DNA of 64,000 nt. It comes from Rhizobium phaseoli. GTDB taxonomy: Bacteria; Pseudomonadota; Alphaproteobacteria; Rhizobiales; Rhizobiaceae. The notes under the pieces were generated by a model. It saw nothing but the letters and a program-made list of their open reading frames with translations, was not told the origin of the DNA and did not search any database. Shown piece by piece: positions 16,849-28,207 of the stretch (the stretch's first letter is position 1; each line of letters begins with the position of its first letter). The stretch is taken from contig NZ_WUFT01000024.1 of NCBI RefSeq assembly GCF_010668805.1, positions 22,333 through 86,332 on the forward strand. The letters run 5' to 3'. Made by a program: the position numbers and the translations under genes.

Positions 16849-19766
16849 TCCGCTGCAACAGCCTTCTTCGCCGGCCGCCGTTCCAGCAATTCCTTGAGGA
16901 AGTGTCCGGTATAGGAGCGCTTCTCCTTGACGATTGCCTCGGGCGTGCCGAAAGCCACGATCTCGCCGCCGCCATCGCCGCCTTCGGGGCCGAAATCGAG
17001 CACCCAGTCGGCCGTCTTGATGACTTCGAGATTATGCTCGATCACCACCACGGAATTGCCCTGGTTCACCAGTTCGTGCAGCATTTCGAGCAGCTTTGCG
17101 ACGTCGTGGAAATGCAGGCCGGTCGTCGGTTCGTCGAGAATATAGAGCGTGCGCCCCGTCGAGCGTTTAGACAGCTCCTTGGCGAGTTTGACGCGCTGCG
17201 CCTCGCCGCCGGAAAGCGTGTTCGCCTGCTGTCCGACCTTGATATAACCGAGGCCGACATCCTTCAGCGCCTGCAGCTTGTCGCGCACGGCGGGTACCGC
17301 CGCGAAGAAATCGACGCCTTCCTCCACCGTCATGTCGAGCACGTCGGCGATCGACTTTTGCTTGAAGGTAACGTCGAGCGTCTCGCGATTGTAGCGCTTG
17401 CCGTGGCAGACGTCGCAGGTGACGTAGACATCGGGCAGGAAGTGCATTTCGATCTTGATGACGCCGTCGCCCTGGCAGGCCTCGCAGCGCCCACCTTTGA
17501 CGTTGAAGGAGAAGCGGCCCGGCTGGTAGCCGCGCGCTTTTGCCTCGGGCAGGCCGGCGAACCAGTCGCGGATCGGCGTGAAGGCGCCGGTATAGGTCGC
17601 CGGGTTCGAGCGCGGCGTGCGGCCGATCGGCGACTGGTCGATGTCGATCACCTTGTCGATATGCTCGAAGCCGTCGATGCGGTCGTGATCGGCCGGGTTT
17701 TCGCGCGCGCCCATGACCCGCCTTGCCGCCGATTTATACAGCGTCTCGATCAGGAAGGTGGATTTGCCGCCGCCGGAAACGCCGGTCACCGCCGTGAACA
17801 CGCCGAGCGGGATGGCCGCCGTGACGTTCTTCAGATTGTTGCCGCGGGCGCCGACCACTTTGATCTCGCGGCCCTTCTTCTGCTTGCGGCGCTCGTTGGG
17901 AACGGGAACGCCAAGTTCGCCCGACAGATATTTGCCGGTCAGCGACTTCGGATTGTCCATGATATCCTGCGGCGTGCCGTGAGCAATGACCTCGCCGCCG
18001 TGAATGCCGGCGGCCGGGCCGATATCGACCACGTCGTCGGCCGTCATGATCGCATCCTCGTCATGTTCGACGACGATGACGGTGTTGCCGATGTCGCGCA
18101 GGTGCTTCAGCGTGTCGAGTAGCCGGGCATTGTCGCGCTGATGCAGGCCGATCGACGGCTCGTCGAGCACGTAGAGCACGCCGGTCAGTCCCGAGCCGAT
18201 CTGCGATGCCAGCCGGATGCGCTGGCTTTCGCCCCCCGACAGCGTGCCGGAATTGCGCGACAGGCTGAGATATTCCAGACCGACATCGTTAAGGAAGCGC
18301 AGCCGGTCGCGGATCTCCTTAAGGATGCGCACCGCGATCTCGTTCTGCTTGGCGTTGAAGCTGGCCGGCAGCGTCTCGAACCAGTCGCGGGCGACGCGGA
18401 TCGACATGCCAGTCACTTCGCCGATATGCAGCGTGGCGATCTTCACCGCCAGCGCTTCCGGCTTCAGGCGAAAGCCGTTGCAGGAGGGGCAGGGGGCCGC
18501 CGACATGAAGCGTTCGATATCCTCGCGCGCCCAGGCGGAATCGGTCTCCTTCCAGCGCCGCTCGAGATTGGTGATGATGCCCTCGAAATTTTTCTGCGTC
18601 GTATAGGAGCGGGCGCCGTCGGCGTAGTGGAATTCGATCTTGTCTTCGGTGCCGTTGAGGATGACGTCCTTGGCCTCGTCGGATAGATCGTTCCAGCGGG
18701 TGCCGAGCTTGAAGCCGTAATGTTTGCCGAGCGCCTCAAGCGTCTGATTGTAATAGGGCGAGGTCGACTTGGCCCATGGGGCGATCGCCCCGTCGCGCAG
18801 TGTCCGTTCGGGCTCCGGCACGATCAGATCCGGATCGATCTTCTGCTGGGCGCCGAGGCCGTCGCAGGTCGGGCAGGCGCCGAAGGGGTTGTTGAACGAG
18901 AACAGGCGCGGCTCGATCTCCGGAATGGTGAAGCCGGAAACCGGGCAGGCGAATTTTTCCGAAAACAGCACGCGCTCATGCGTCTCGTTCAGCGACTTGT
19001 TGGCCGAACCGCCGGCCGAGGTCTCTTCCGCCGGCAGCGGCTTGTCGGCGAATTCGGCAACCGCCAGCCCGTCTGCGAGCTTCAGGCAGGTTTCGAGGCT
19101 GTCGGCCAGGCGGGCCGAGACATCCGAGCGCACGACGATGCGGTCGACCACCACGTCGATATCGTGCTTGTATTTCTTGTCGAGCACCGGCGCCTCGGCG
19201 ATCTCGTAGAACTGGCCGTCGACCTTGACGCGCTGGAAGCCCTTCTTCATCAGTTCCGCCAGTTCCTTCTTGTATTCGCCCTTGCGCCCACGCACGAGCG
19301 GCGCAAGAATATAAAGACGGGTGCCGTCGCCGAAGTCGAGCACGCGGTCGACCATCTGGCTGACGGTCTGGCTCTCGATCGGCAGGCCGGTCGCCGGCGA
19401 ATAGGGAACGCCGACGCGGGCAAAGAGCAGGCGCATATAGTCGTAGATCTCGGTCACAGTGCCGACTGTCGAGCGCGGATTGCGCGAGGTGGTCTTCTGC
19501 TCGATCGAAATTGCCGGCGACAGCCCGTCGATCTGGTCGACATCGGGCTTCTGCATCATTTCGAGGAACTGCCGGGCATAGGCCGACAAGCTCTCGACAT
19601 AACGCCGCTGGCCCTCGGCATAGATCGTGTCGAAGGCAAGCGAGGATTTGCCGGAACCCGAAAGCCCGGTCATGACGATCAGCTTGTTGCGCGGCAGATC
19701 GAGATCGATGCCTTTGAGATTGTGCTCGCGCGCGCCGCGGATGGAGATCGTCTTCAGTTCGCTCAT
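16845..19766 (-). CDS. uvrA: Excinuclease ABC subunit A
   Basis: A 973-residue UvrA, the damage-recognition ATPase of nucleotide excision repair. Two ABC modules are visible, with Walker A GLSGSGKSSLAF near residue 33 and GVSGGGKSTFLIETLY in the second half, and signatures LSGGESQRIRLA and LSGGEAQRVKLAKEL. Zinc-binding cysteines lie in FACPVSGF...CPTCDGLG and in CEACQGDG...CDVCHGKRY. An SOS box lies 124 bases upstream, facing ssb. It heads a coupled run with a GNAT gene and a DUF72 gene. Confidence 0.98.
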   Translation of the reverse strand: MSELKTISIRGAREHNLKGIDLDLPRNKLIVMTGLSGSGKSSLAFDTIYAEGQRRYVESLSAYARQFLEMMQKPDVDQIDGLSPAISIEQKTTSRNPRSTVGTVTEIYDYMRLLFARVGVPYSPATGLPIESQTVSQMVDRVLDFGDGTRLYILAPLVRGRKGEYKKELAELMKKGFQRVKVDGQFYEIAEAPVLDKKYKHDIDVVVDRIVVRSDVSARLADSLETCLKLADGLAVAEFADKPLPAEETSAGGSANKSLNETHERVLFSEKFACPVSGFTIPEIEPRLFSFNNPFGACPTCDGLGAQQKIDPDLIVPEPERTLRDGAIAPWAKSTSPYYNQTLEALGKHYGFKLGTRWNDLSDEAKDVILNGTEDKIEFHYADGARSYTTQKNFEGIITNLERRWKETDSAWAREDIERFMSAAPCPSCNGFRLKPEALAVKIATLHIGEVTGMSIRVARDWFETLPASFNAKQNEIAVRILKEIRDRLRFLNDVGLEYLSLSRNSGTLSGGESQRIRLASQIGSGLTGVLYVLDEPSIGLHQRDNARLLDTLKHLRDIGNTVIVVEHDEDAIMTADDVVDIGPAAGIHGGEVIAHGTPQDIMDNPKSLTGKYLSGELGVPVPNERRKQKKGREIKVVGARGNNLKNVTAAIPLGVFTAVTGVSGGGKSTFLIETLYKSAARRVMGARENPADHDRIDGFEHIDKVIDIDQSPIGRTPRSNPATYTGAFTPIRDWFAGLPEAKARGYQPGRFSFNVKGGRCEACQGDGVIKIEMHFLPDVYVTCDVCHGKRYNRETLDVTFKQKSIADVLDMTVEEGVDFFAAVPAVRDKLQALKDVGLGYIKVGQQANTLSGGEAQRVKLAKELSKRSTGRTLYILDEPTTGLHFHDVAKLLEMLHELVNQGNSVVVIEHNLEVIKTADWVLDFGPEGGDGGGEIVAFGTPEAIVKEKRSYTGHFLKELLERRPAKKAVAAE

Positions 19767-19889
19767 CGTCTCAGCTTGGTCCTTTGGGATAACAGCCCTT
19801 ATTTAGTGATGCCGAACGGCGAGTCGAGGCTGAATGTCCGCAACACTGAAGGTTTTCGATTCTGTTGACAGGATCATACGGATAAACTA

Positions 19890-19904
19890 GAACAAATAAA
19901 GAAC
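19890..19904. promoter_or_regulatory. LexA (SOS) box between uvrA and ssb
   Basis: GAAC-AAATAAA-GAAC, that is GTTC-N7-GTTC on the minus strand, is the LexA operator of alphaproteobacteria, with an AT-rich spacer. It lies in the 282-base region between divergent uvrA and ssb, 124 bases from uvrA and 145 from ssb. LexA control of uvrA is expected, and ssb may share it. Confidence 0.82.
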
Positions 19905-20048
19905 AAAATTCCTGATGAGTGCATGCGGTCTCCTGATGGAGAAACATGTGGATTAAATGCCGCCCATGCGCATCGGCGGTCCGTGATGGTTTAAGGTGCG
20001 CCGATCGATTGAAACGCCGCCGGGCAGGGCGGCAGGTAGGGTGAGAGC

Positions 20049-20555
20049 ATGGCTGGTAGCGTAAACAAGGTAATTCTGATTGGAAACGTCGGTGCGGACC
20101 CGGAAATCCGCCGCACTCAGGATGGCCGGCCGATTGCCAATCTCCGTATTGCGACCTCGGAGACCTGGCGCGACCGCAATTCCGGCGAGCGCCGTGAAAA
20201 GACCGAGTGGCACACCGTCGTCGTCTTCAACGAAGGCCTCTGCAAGGTCGTCGAGCAATATGTGAAGAAGGGCGCCAAGCTCTATATCGAAGGCCAGTTG
20301 CAGACCCGTAAGTGGCAGGACCAGCAGGGACAGGACCGCTACTCGACGGAAGTGGTGCTGCAGGGCTTCGGTTCGACCCTGACCATGCTCGACGGCCGTG
20401 GTGAAGGCGGCGGCGCAAGTTCTGGCGGCGGCCGCGGCGGCAGCAGCAACAATGATTATGGCGACGACTACGGCGCCCCGGCTCCCTCATCATCGCCAAG
20501 CCGCGGCGGTGGCGGCAACTTCTCGCGCGATCTCGACGATGACATCCCGTTCTGA
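20049..20555 (+). CDS. ssb: Single-stranded DNA-binding protein
   Basis: A 168-residue SSB. The OB-fold occupies about residues 1-112 (MAGSVNKVILIGNVGADPE, then WRDRNSGERREKTEWH). A glycine- and serine-rich linker follows, and the C-terminus is the canonical acidic tail DLDDDIPF that recruits repair and replication proteins. It is divergent from uvrA across an SOS box and is followed by a strong terminator. Confidence 0.97.
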   Translation: MAGSVNKVILIGNVGADPEIRRTQDGRPIANLRIATSETWRDRNSGERREKTEWHTVVVFNEGLCKVVEQYVKKGAKLYIEGQLQTRKWQDQQGQDRYSTEVVLQGFGSTLTMLDGRGEGGGASSGGGRGGSSNNDYGDDYGAPAPSSSPSRGGGGNFSRDLDDDIPF

Positions 20556-20585
20556 TCGACCGTTCCTGGTTTATGTTCCATCCGA

Positions 20586-20623
20586 GAGCATGACGTCTTT
20601 AACGGCGTCATGCTCTTTTTTTT
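20586..20623 (+). terminator. Rho-independent terminator of ssb
   Basis: Ten-base stem GAGCATGACG / CGTCATGCTC with a ten-base loop, followed by eight T. It starts 31 bases after the ssb stop codon. Confidence 0.87.
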
Positions 20624-20644
20624 GATCTCGCGGCGGATGCCGTT

Positions 20645-21292
20645 TCAGTGCGGCGTCGCGCTGATGAGATTGAACGCCGATTTCGCCCCGTCGACGACGA
20701 ACTGTGCGGCAAGGGCTGCGAGGATAACGCCGAGAAGCCGCGTCAGAATTGCCCGGCCGGTGACGCCGAGGAAACGGTCCAGCCGTTCGGCGACGAGCAG
20801 CATCAGGAAGGTCAGCAGCAGATTGGCGGCAATGACGCCGATCAGCTGGGCTTTCCCGATGGAGGTGGCGAGCGTGCCGGCAAGCAGGATCGTCGCCGAG
20901 ATGGCGCCCGGGCCGGCAATCAGCGGCAAGGCCAGCGGGAAGACGGCGATATTCTCGATATGATCCTTGGTGATTGCCGCCTCAGTGGCCTTCTCCTTGC
21001 GTTCCTGGCGCCTCTCGAAGACCATTTCGAAGGCGATCCAGAACAGCAGCAGACCGCCGGCGATGCGGAAGGCGCCGATCGAAATCCCGAGCACGCCGAG
21101 CACGCCGGCCCCAAACAGCGCGAAGACGGCGAGGATGATGAAGGCGATGACCGAGCCGCGCAGCGCCACCTGCGTGCGCTGGGCGCGGCTCATGCCCATC
21201 GTCAGCCCCAGGAAGATCGGTGCGAGCCCCGGCGGATCGATGGTGACCAGCAGCGTCGTGAAGGCGTTGATCAATTGGTCGGCGCTTGCCAT
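20645..21292 (-). CDS. MarC family integral membrane protein
   Basis: A 215-residue MarC/UPF0056 protein with six predicted membrane segments. Family patterns include ALLVTIDPPGLAPIF-like text near the N-terminus (FTTLLVTIDPPGLAPIFLG), FRIAGGLLLFWIAFEMV, and PLALPLIAGPGAISATILLAG. The physiological role is unknown; the early link to multiple antibiotic resistance was not upheld. It converges on ssb and is divergent from gyrA. Confidence 0.9.
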   Translation of the reverse strand: MASADQLINAFTTLLVTIDPPGLAPIFLGLTMGMSRAQRTQVALRGSVIAFIILAVFALFGAGVLGVLGISIGAFRIAGGLLLFWIAFEMVFERRQERKEKATEAAITKDHIENIAVFPLALPLIAGPGAISATILLAGTLATSIGKAQLIGVIAANLLLTFLMLLVAERLDRFLGVTGRAILTRLLGVILAALAAQFVVDGAKSAFNLISATPH

Positions 21293-21475
21293 CGTCTCTC
21301 CGGAACCCCATATAGTCGCGTGGTTTTTGTGCGTGGTTTTATAATTGTGAAGCGGCGATTCCGATTTGGCAAATATCCCGCGGCGGGCCGCGGCGGATTT
21401 GCCCGGTCTGGCCGCGCAACTTGCATGTTTTACCCTCTTTAAGCCGTAAAAGCCTGTTCAAAACGCCGCGTGAAA

Positions 21476-21505
21476 TTGGCGCGGCAACGGGCTTTCCGCT
21501 ATAAA
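21476..21505 (+). promoter_or_regulatory. Candidate housekeeping promoter of gyrA
   Basis: TTGGCG at 21476-21481 and TATAAA at 21500-21505 are separated by 18 bases and would place the transcript start near 21512, about 30 bases before the gyrA start. Plausible sigma-70-type promoter by eye only. Confidence 0.45.
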
Positions 21506-21540
21506 TCTTCAAGTGATTCTAGAAGAGATCGTGATCTGTT

Positions 21541-24363
<2,823 letters not shown>

Positions 24364-24374
24364 TCAGATGAACG

Positions 24375-24402
24375 GGGCGGCTTCGAGCCGCCCTTTTCTT
24401 TT
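24375..24402 (+). terminator. Rho-independent terminator of gyrA
   Basis: Eight-base stem GGGCGGCT / AGCCGCCC with a TCG loop, followed by TTTTCTTTTC. It starts 12 bases after the gyrA stop codon. Confidence 0.87.
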
Positions 24403-24431
24403 CAGTCCGGGGAATGGTTTTAAGTCACGCC

Positions 24432-24466
24432 CAAAGAAAAAGCCGGACGCTGGGTGCATCCGGCTT
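24432..24466 (-). terminator. Terminator of the small membrane protein genes
   Basis: Stem AAGCCGGA / TCCGGCTT with an 11-base loop; the minus strand continues TTTTTCTTTGG. It lies 66 bases beyond the stop of the last small gene and supports that those genes are transcribed. Confidence 0.7.
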
Positions 24467-24532
24467 GGAATGGCCTTGGGCTGCGGAGGGGTGCTGCTCA
24501 AGGTGGGGAAGAGGGAAGTAAAAAGAGGAAAG

Positions 24533-24673
24533 TCAGAACGCTCTATGTTTCTCATTCAGTGCCTTTACCTCTTCGCCTTCGCGCCGCAGCGCTGAGATCG
24601 TCGAGGTTACAGACACGATGAACATGACGCTGATAAGGGCCGTGAGCACTGTCAAGATCGTGAACATAGGCAT
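24533..24673 (-). CDS. Small single-pass membrane protein, 46 residues
   Basis: A 46-residue protein with one hydrophobic helix (about residues 3-25, FTILTVLTALISVMFIVSV) and a charged tail rich in E, K and R. The AGGAAAAGG ribosome-binding site directly precedes the ATG at 24673. It lies 31 bases downstream of another small membrane protein gene on the same strand and is followed by a terminator. No family recognised. An inner-membrane location with a cytoplasmic tail is likely; function unknown. Confidence 0.68.
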   Translation of the reverse strand: MPMFTILTVLTALISVMFIVSVTSTISALRREGEEVKALNEKHRAF

Positions 24674-24704
24674 TCCTTTTCCTGGGGAGTTGCGTTCCCG
24701 CCCC

Positions 24705-24860
24705 TCAGTACTGGCCCAGTACGGCCGTCCGGGCCGAAGCATAAGGACCATAAACCTTGGACGTACCAATCTTCTGATCATAGAGAGCGACAGTTGCGGT
24801 CAGCATGCCCGTGACCATTACCATCCAGAGCACGTTAATCATCGTAATCTTGCCGGGCAT
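24705..24860 (-). CDS. Small single-pass membrane protein, 51 residues
   Basis: A 51-residue protein with one hydrophobic helix (about residues 6-24, TMINVLWMVMVTGMLTATV) and a polar C-terminal half ending TAVLGQY. AGGAAGGA lies six bases before the ATG at 24860. It is the middle of three small membrane protein genes in the gyrA-coaD interval. No family recognised. Confidence 0.68.
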   Translation of the reverse strand: MPGKITMINVLWMVMVTGMLTATVALYDQKIGTSKVYGPYASARTAVLGQY

Positions 24861-24950
24861 CTTTAGTCCTTCCTGCCGCGATAATCGCATCTATGTCGGT
24901 TGAATGAACGCATCCGTTTTAAAATGGTTCCGCCGGATGTTGACGGGTGT

Positions 24951-25214
24951 TTACCAACGCCGATCTGAAGCCTCCTTGAATGTCTCGTTCATCTGGCGTT
25001 CAGATTCGAACGTCGTTTTTTCGCGCAGCCGGCCTTGAGCGCGCACAATCGCCGCATGTTCGGCAAGCGCCGGCCGCACCCAGCTCACTTCGTAGCGATC
25101 GGCGAAATAACCATAGGCCATCTCGGCGGCAAGCGAGGAAACGACGGCAAGTGCAACGAGCACGATCAGCATGGACTTGGTCTTCCCAGGGGGCGGCGGA
25201 TGCCGGAATGGCAT
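24951..25214 (-). CDS. Small membrane protein, 87 residues
   Basis: An 87-residue protein: a proline-rich N-terminus (MPFRHPPPPGKTKS), one transmembrane helix at about residues 15-35 (LIVLVALAVVSSLAAEMAYG), then a charged, probably periplasmic or cytoplasmic helical region. First of three consecutive small membrane protein genes on the minus strand. A GTTC-N7-GTTC motif lies 59 bases upstream (25273-25287). No family recognised; the ribosome-binding site is weak and an internal ATG at 25172 (MLIVLVAL) is a possible start. Confidence 0.6.
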   Translation of the reverse strand: MPFRHPPPPGKTKSMLIVLVALAVVSSLAAEMAYGYFADRYEVSWVRPALAEHAAIVRAQGRLREKTTFESERQMNETFKEASDRRW

Positions 25215-25368
25215 CGGCTGTCTTGATGATTTGAGTTAAGCAGATCCCGTCTGAAACCGCCTTGAACGGGCCGTTCATCCGCCGTTCAACCGTCCGGGAC
25301 GATTGGCCAAATCACTTGCGACAAGGCAGCATCCGTGACAAAAGGCGTCAAACCAACGGTCGGGCCAG

Positions 25369-25863
25369 ATGACGACAGCTTTTTATCCCGGGTCCTTCGA
25401 CCCGATCACCAATGGGCATGTGGATGTTCTGGTTCAGGCGCTGAACGTCGCCGAAAAGGTGATCGTTGCGATCGGCATCCATCCCGGCAAGGCGCCGCTC
25501 TTTTCCTTCGAGCAGAGAGCCGAGCTGATCCGCCTTTCCCTGGCTGAAGCGCTGCCCGGCAAGACCGGCGACATCGACGTCGTGGCCTTCGACAATCTTG
25601 TCGTCGATGCCGCACGCAGTCATGGCGCCACGCTTTTGATCCGCGGTCTTCGCGATGGCACCGATCTTGATTATGAAATGCAGATGGCCGGTATGAACAG
25701 GACGATGGCGGCCGATATCCAGACCATCTTTCTGCCGGCGGGCACCGCCTCGCGGCCCATTACCGCCACATTGGTCCGCCAGATCGCCGCCATGGGCGGC
25801 GATGTCAGCGCTTTCGTGCCGGCCGCCGTCTTGCAAGCCCTCACATCCAAGCGCCAAAATTAG
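25369..25863 (+). CDS. coaD: Phosphopantetheine adenylyltransferase
   Basis: A 164-residue CoaD, which makes dephospho-CoA from 4'-phosphopantetheine and ATP, the fourth step of CoA synthesis. The nucleotidyltransferase motif is YPGSFDPITNGH near the N-terminus. LLIRGLRDGTDLDYE and the C-terminal family segment that reads ATLVRQIAAMGGDV complete the pattern. It starts the run coaD-ppiA-ppiB-queA-tgt on the plus strand. Its TAG stop lies inside a triple short repeat (25848-25892). Confidence 0.95.
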   Translation: MTTAFYPGSFDPITNGHVDVLVQALNVAEKVIVAIGIHPGKAPLFSFEQRAELIRLSLAEALPGKTGDIDVVAFDNLVVDAARSHGATLLIRGLRDGTDLDYEMQMAGMNRTMAADIQTIFLPAGTASRPITATLVRQIAAMGGDVSAFVPAAVLQALTSKRQN

Positions 25864-25892
25864 CAAGCGCCAATACTAGCAAGCGCAAAGAC
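25848..25892 (+). repeat. Three near-tandem 16-base repeats at the coaD stop codon
   Basis: The unit TAGCAAGCGCCAATAC (25861-25876) is followed by TAGCAAGCGCAAAGAC (25877-25892) and preceded by the related CCAAGCGCCAAAAT (from 25848). The coaD TAG stop is the first base triplet of the second unit, and the third unit offers another TAG in frame-shifted position. Confidence 0.7.
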
Positions 25893-25921
25893 CAGGCGGA
25901 ACCCGCCGCAACGGAGCCCAT

Positions 25922-26494
25922 ATGAAACTCTTTTATCTCGCATTTGCCGGCGTGTTGTATCTCGCTTCCTTCGCGGGGGATGCCTTCGCCCAGTCGGCCG
26001 ATCATTATCTCACCATCCAGCTGAAGAACGGCCCGGTCGTCATCCAGCTGATGCCTGAGGTCGCGCCGAAGCATGTCGCCCAGATCGAGGCGCTGGCCAA
26101 GAAGGGCGAATACGACAACGTCGCCTTCCACCGCGTCATCGACGGCTTCATGGCCCAGACCGGCGACGTCAAATTCGGCAATATGGAGAAGGGTTTCGAT
26201 GCGAGCCTCGCCGGCACCGGCTCCTCCGACATGCCGGATATTCCGGCCGAGTTTTCCAAGACCCCGTTCGTGCGCGGCACGGTCGGCATGGCTCGTTCGC
26301 AGGATCCGAATTCCGCCAATTCGCAGTTCTTCATCATGTTTGCTGAAGGCTCCTTTCTCAACGGCCAGTACACCGTCGTCGGCAGGGTCGTTTCCGGCAT
26401 GGAGAATGTCGACAAGATCAAGCGCGGCGAAGGCCAGAACGGCGAAGTCAAAAGTCCCGACCGGATGATCAAAGTCACCCTGGGCAAGAAGTAA
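25922..26494 (+). CDS. ppiA: Periplasmic peptidylprolyl isomerase (cyclophilin)
   Basis: A 190-residue cyclophilin that catalyses proline cis-trans isomerisation during protein folding. A signal peptide covers about residues 1-24 (ending GDAFAQS), so it acts in the periplasm. Cyclophilin core motifs are FHRVIDGFMAQTGD, ARSQDPNSANSQFFIMF and NGQYTVVGRVV. It precedes a cytoplasmic paralogue by 28 bases; the pair is a usual rhizobial arrangement. A GGAG site lies just before the start. Confidence 0.93.
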   Translation: MKLFYLAFAGVLYLASFAGDAFAQSADHYLTIQLKNGPVVIQLMPEVAPKHVAQIEALAKKGEYDNVAFHRVIDGFMAQTGDVKFGNMEKGFDASLAGTGSSDMPDIPAEFSKTPFVRGTVGMARSQDPNSANSQFFIMFAEGSFLNGQYTVVGRVVSGMENVDKIKRGEGQNGEVKSPDRMIKVTLGKK

Positions 26495-26522
26495 GTTACG
26501 AAAGAAACAAGAGGAGAAGACA

Positions 26523-27032
26523 ATGGCCGAGATCAAAGATCCCGAAAACACCGTCATTCTGGAAACCACCAAGGGCAAGATCGTCATTCAGCTTTTGCCG
26601 CAGGTCGCCCCGGAGCATGTCGCCCGCATCAAGGAACTCGCCCGCGAGAAGGCCTATGACGGCGTCGTCTTCCATCGCGTCATCCAGGATTTCATGGCCC
26701 AGACGGGCGATGTCGAATTCGGCAAGAAAGGTTCGGAAACCTTCAATCCCGGCCGCGCCGGCATGGGCGGCTCCTCCAAGCCGGATCTGAAGGCTGAATT
26801 CTCGGCGACCACCCATACGCGCGGCACCTGCTCGATGGCCCGTTCGCAGAACCCGAACTCGGCCAATTCGCAGTTCTTCATCTGCTTCACCGATGCACCC
26901 TGGCTGAACAAGCAGTATTCCGTCTGGGGTCAGGTCATCGAAGGCATGGACAACGTCGACAAGATCAAGCGCGGCGAGCCGGTTTCCGATCCGGATTCGA
27001 TCGTCTCGATGCGGGTTGCCGCCGACGTCTGA
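26523..27032 (+). CDS. ppiB: Cytoplasmic peptidylprolyl isomerase (cyclophilin)
   Basis: A 169-residue cyclophilin without a signal peptide. The catalytic arginine motif FHRVIQDFMAQTGD and ARSQNPNSANSQFFICF are intact. About half the residues match ppiA just upstream, so the two look like an old duplication with different locations. AGGAGAAG precedes the ATG. A weak terminator follows before queA. Confidence 0.94.
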   Translation: MAEIKDPENTVILETTKGKIVIQLLPQVAPEHVARIKELAREKAYDGVVFHRVIQDFMAQTGDVEFGKKGSETFNPGRAGMGGSSKPDLKAEFSATTHTRGTCSMARSQNPNSANSQFFICFTDAPWLNKQYSVWGQVIEGMDNVDKIKRGEPVSDPDSIVSMRVAADV

Positions 27033-27046
27033 TTGTGATTTCTGCT

Positions 27047-27090
27047 GAAACCCGCTCTTGCGCCTAACCGCGCGGGGGCGGGTTTCGCTT
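27047..27090 (+). terminator. Candidate terminator after ppiB
   Basis: Nine-base stem GAAACCCGC / GCGGGTTTC with a large loop, followed by GCTTTG. No long U-tract, so termination may be partial and queA-tgt may still be read through. Confidence 0.4.
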
Positions 27091-27103
27091 TGAAAGTACC
27101 CTT

Positions 27104-28207
27104 ATGCGCGTAGACCTTTTCGATTTCGATCTGCCCGATGAACGCATCGCATTGCGGCCCGCCGAGCCGCGCGACAGCGCGCGCCTGCTCGTCGTCAATC
27201 CCCACGCGGAAAGCGTGCCGCCTGCGGAAAGCCTGCTCTCTGATCATTGCGTCGGTGATCTGCCGTCGTTCCTGCGGGCGGGCGATGCGCTGGTCTTCAA
27301 CGATACCAAGGTCATTCCCGCCCAGCTCGAGGGCATCCGCCATCGCGACGGCGCCGGCGGCCAGCAGGTGTCGGCGACGCTGCACATGCGCGTCGGCCCG
27401 AGCCGTTGGAAGGCCTTTGCCAAGCCCGGCAAGCGTATCAAGGAGGGAGATAGCATTGCCTTCGGCCATTCCGGCGAAAGCTGCTTTCTCGGCGCGCTTG
27501 ATGCCACTGTCGAGGAAAAGGGCGAGGCTGGCGAGGTGACGCTCGCTTTCGATCTTTCCGGCCCGGCGCTCGACGAGGCGATCGCCGCCGTCGGCCACAT
27601 TCCGCTGCCGCCCTATATCGCCGCCAAGCGGCCTGAGGACGAGCGCGACCGCGCCGATTACCAGACGATCTATGCTCGCGAGGAGGGCGCCGTCGCCGCG
27701 CCCACCGCCGGCCTGCATTTCACGCCCGCCCTATTCGAGACACTCGACAGAGCCGGGATCGAACGCCATTTCGTCACCCTGCATGTCGGCGCCGGCACCT
27801 TCCTGCCTGTCAAGGCCGACGATACCGACGATCACCGCATGCATCTGGAAAGCGGCACCGTCAGCGCTGAGACTGCCGCACGGCTGAACGCCGTCAAGGC
27901 AAAGGGCGGGCGCATCGTCTGCGTCGGCACCACCTCGCTGCGGCTGATCGAAAGTGCCGCGGAAGAAAGCGGTGAGATCCGCGGCTGGAGCGGCGCCACC
28001 GGCATCTTCATTACGCCTGGCTATCGTTTCAAAGCGGTCGACATGCTGATGACCAATTTTCACCTGCCGCGCTCGACGCTGTTCATGCTGGTCTCGGCCT
28101 TTTCAGGCTTTGAGACCATGCATGCGGCCTACAAACACGCCATCGCGACTGGCTACCGCTTCTACTCTTACGGCGACGCGAGCCTTCTTTTCCGGAAAGA
28201 CAAATGA
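27104..28207 (+). CDS. queA: S-adenosylmethionine:tRNA ribosyltransferase-isomerase
   Basis: A 367-residue QueA, which turns preQ1 in tRNA into epoxyqueuosine using the ribosyl group of SAM. Motifs LFDFDLPDERIALRPAEPRD, FNDTKVIPAQL, AAPTAGLHFT, HVGAGTFLPVK and NFHLPRSTLFMLVSAF are all present. Its stop overlaps the tgt start by four bases, so the two queuosine genes are coupled. Confidence 0.96.
   Translation: MRVDLFDFDLPDERIALRPAEPRDSARLLVVNPHAESVPPAESLLSDHCVGDLPSFLRAGDALVFNDTKVIPAQLEGIRHRDGAGGQQVSATLHMRVGPSRWKAFAKPGKRIKEGDSIAFGHSGESCFLGALDATVEEKGEAGEVTLAFDLSGPALDEAIAAVGHIPLPPYIAAKRPEDERDRADYQTIYAREEGAVAAPTAGLHFTPALFETLDRAGIERHFVTLHVGAGTFLPVKADDTDDHRMHLESGTVSAETAARLNAVKAKGGRIVCVGTTSLRLIESAAEESGEIRGWSGATGIFITPGYRFKAVDMLMTNFHLPRSTLFMLVSAFSGFETMHAAYKHAIATGYRFYSYGDASLLFRKDK

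Noticed and set aside
24987..25001. GTTC-N7-GTTC inside the 87-residue gene
   Set aside because: It lies within the coding region near its 3' end, and about two such matches are expected by chance in 64 kb on both strands.
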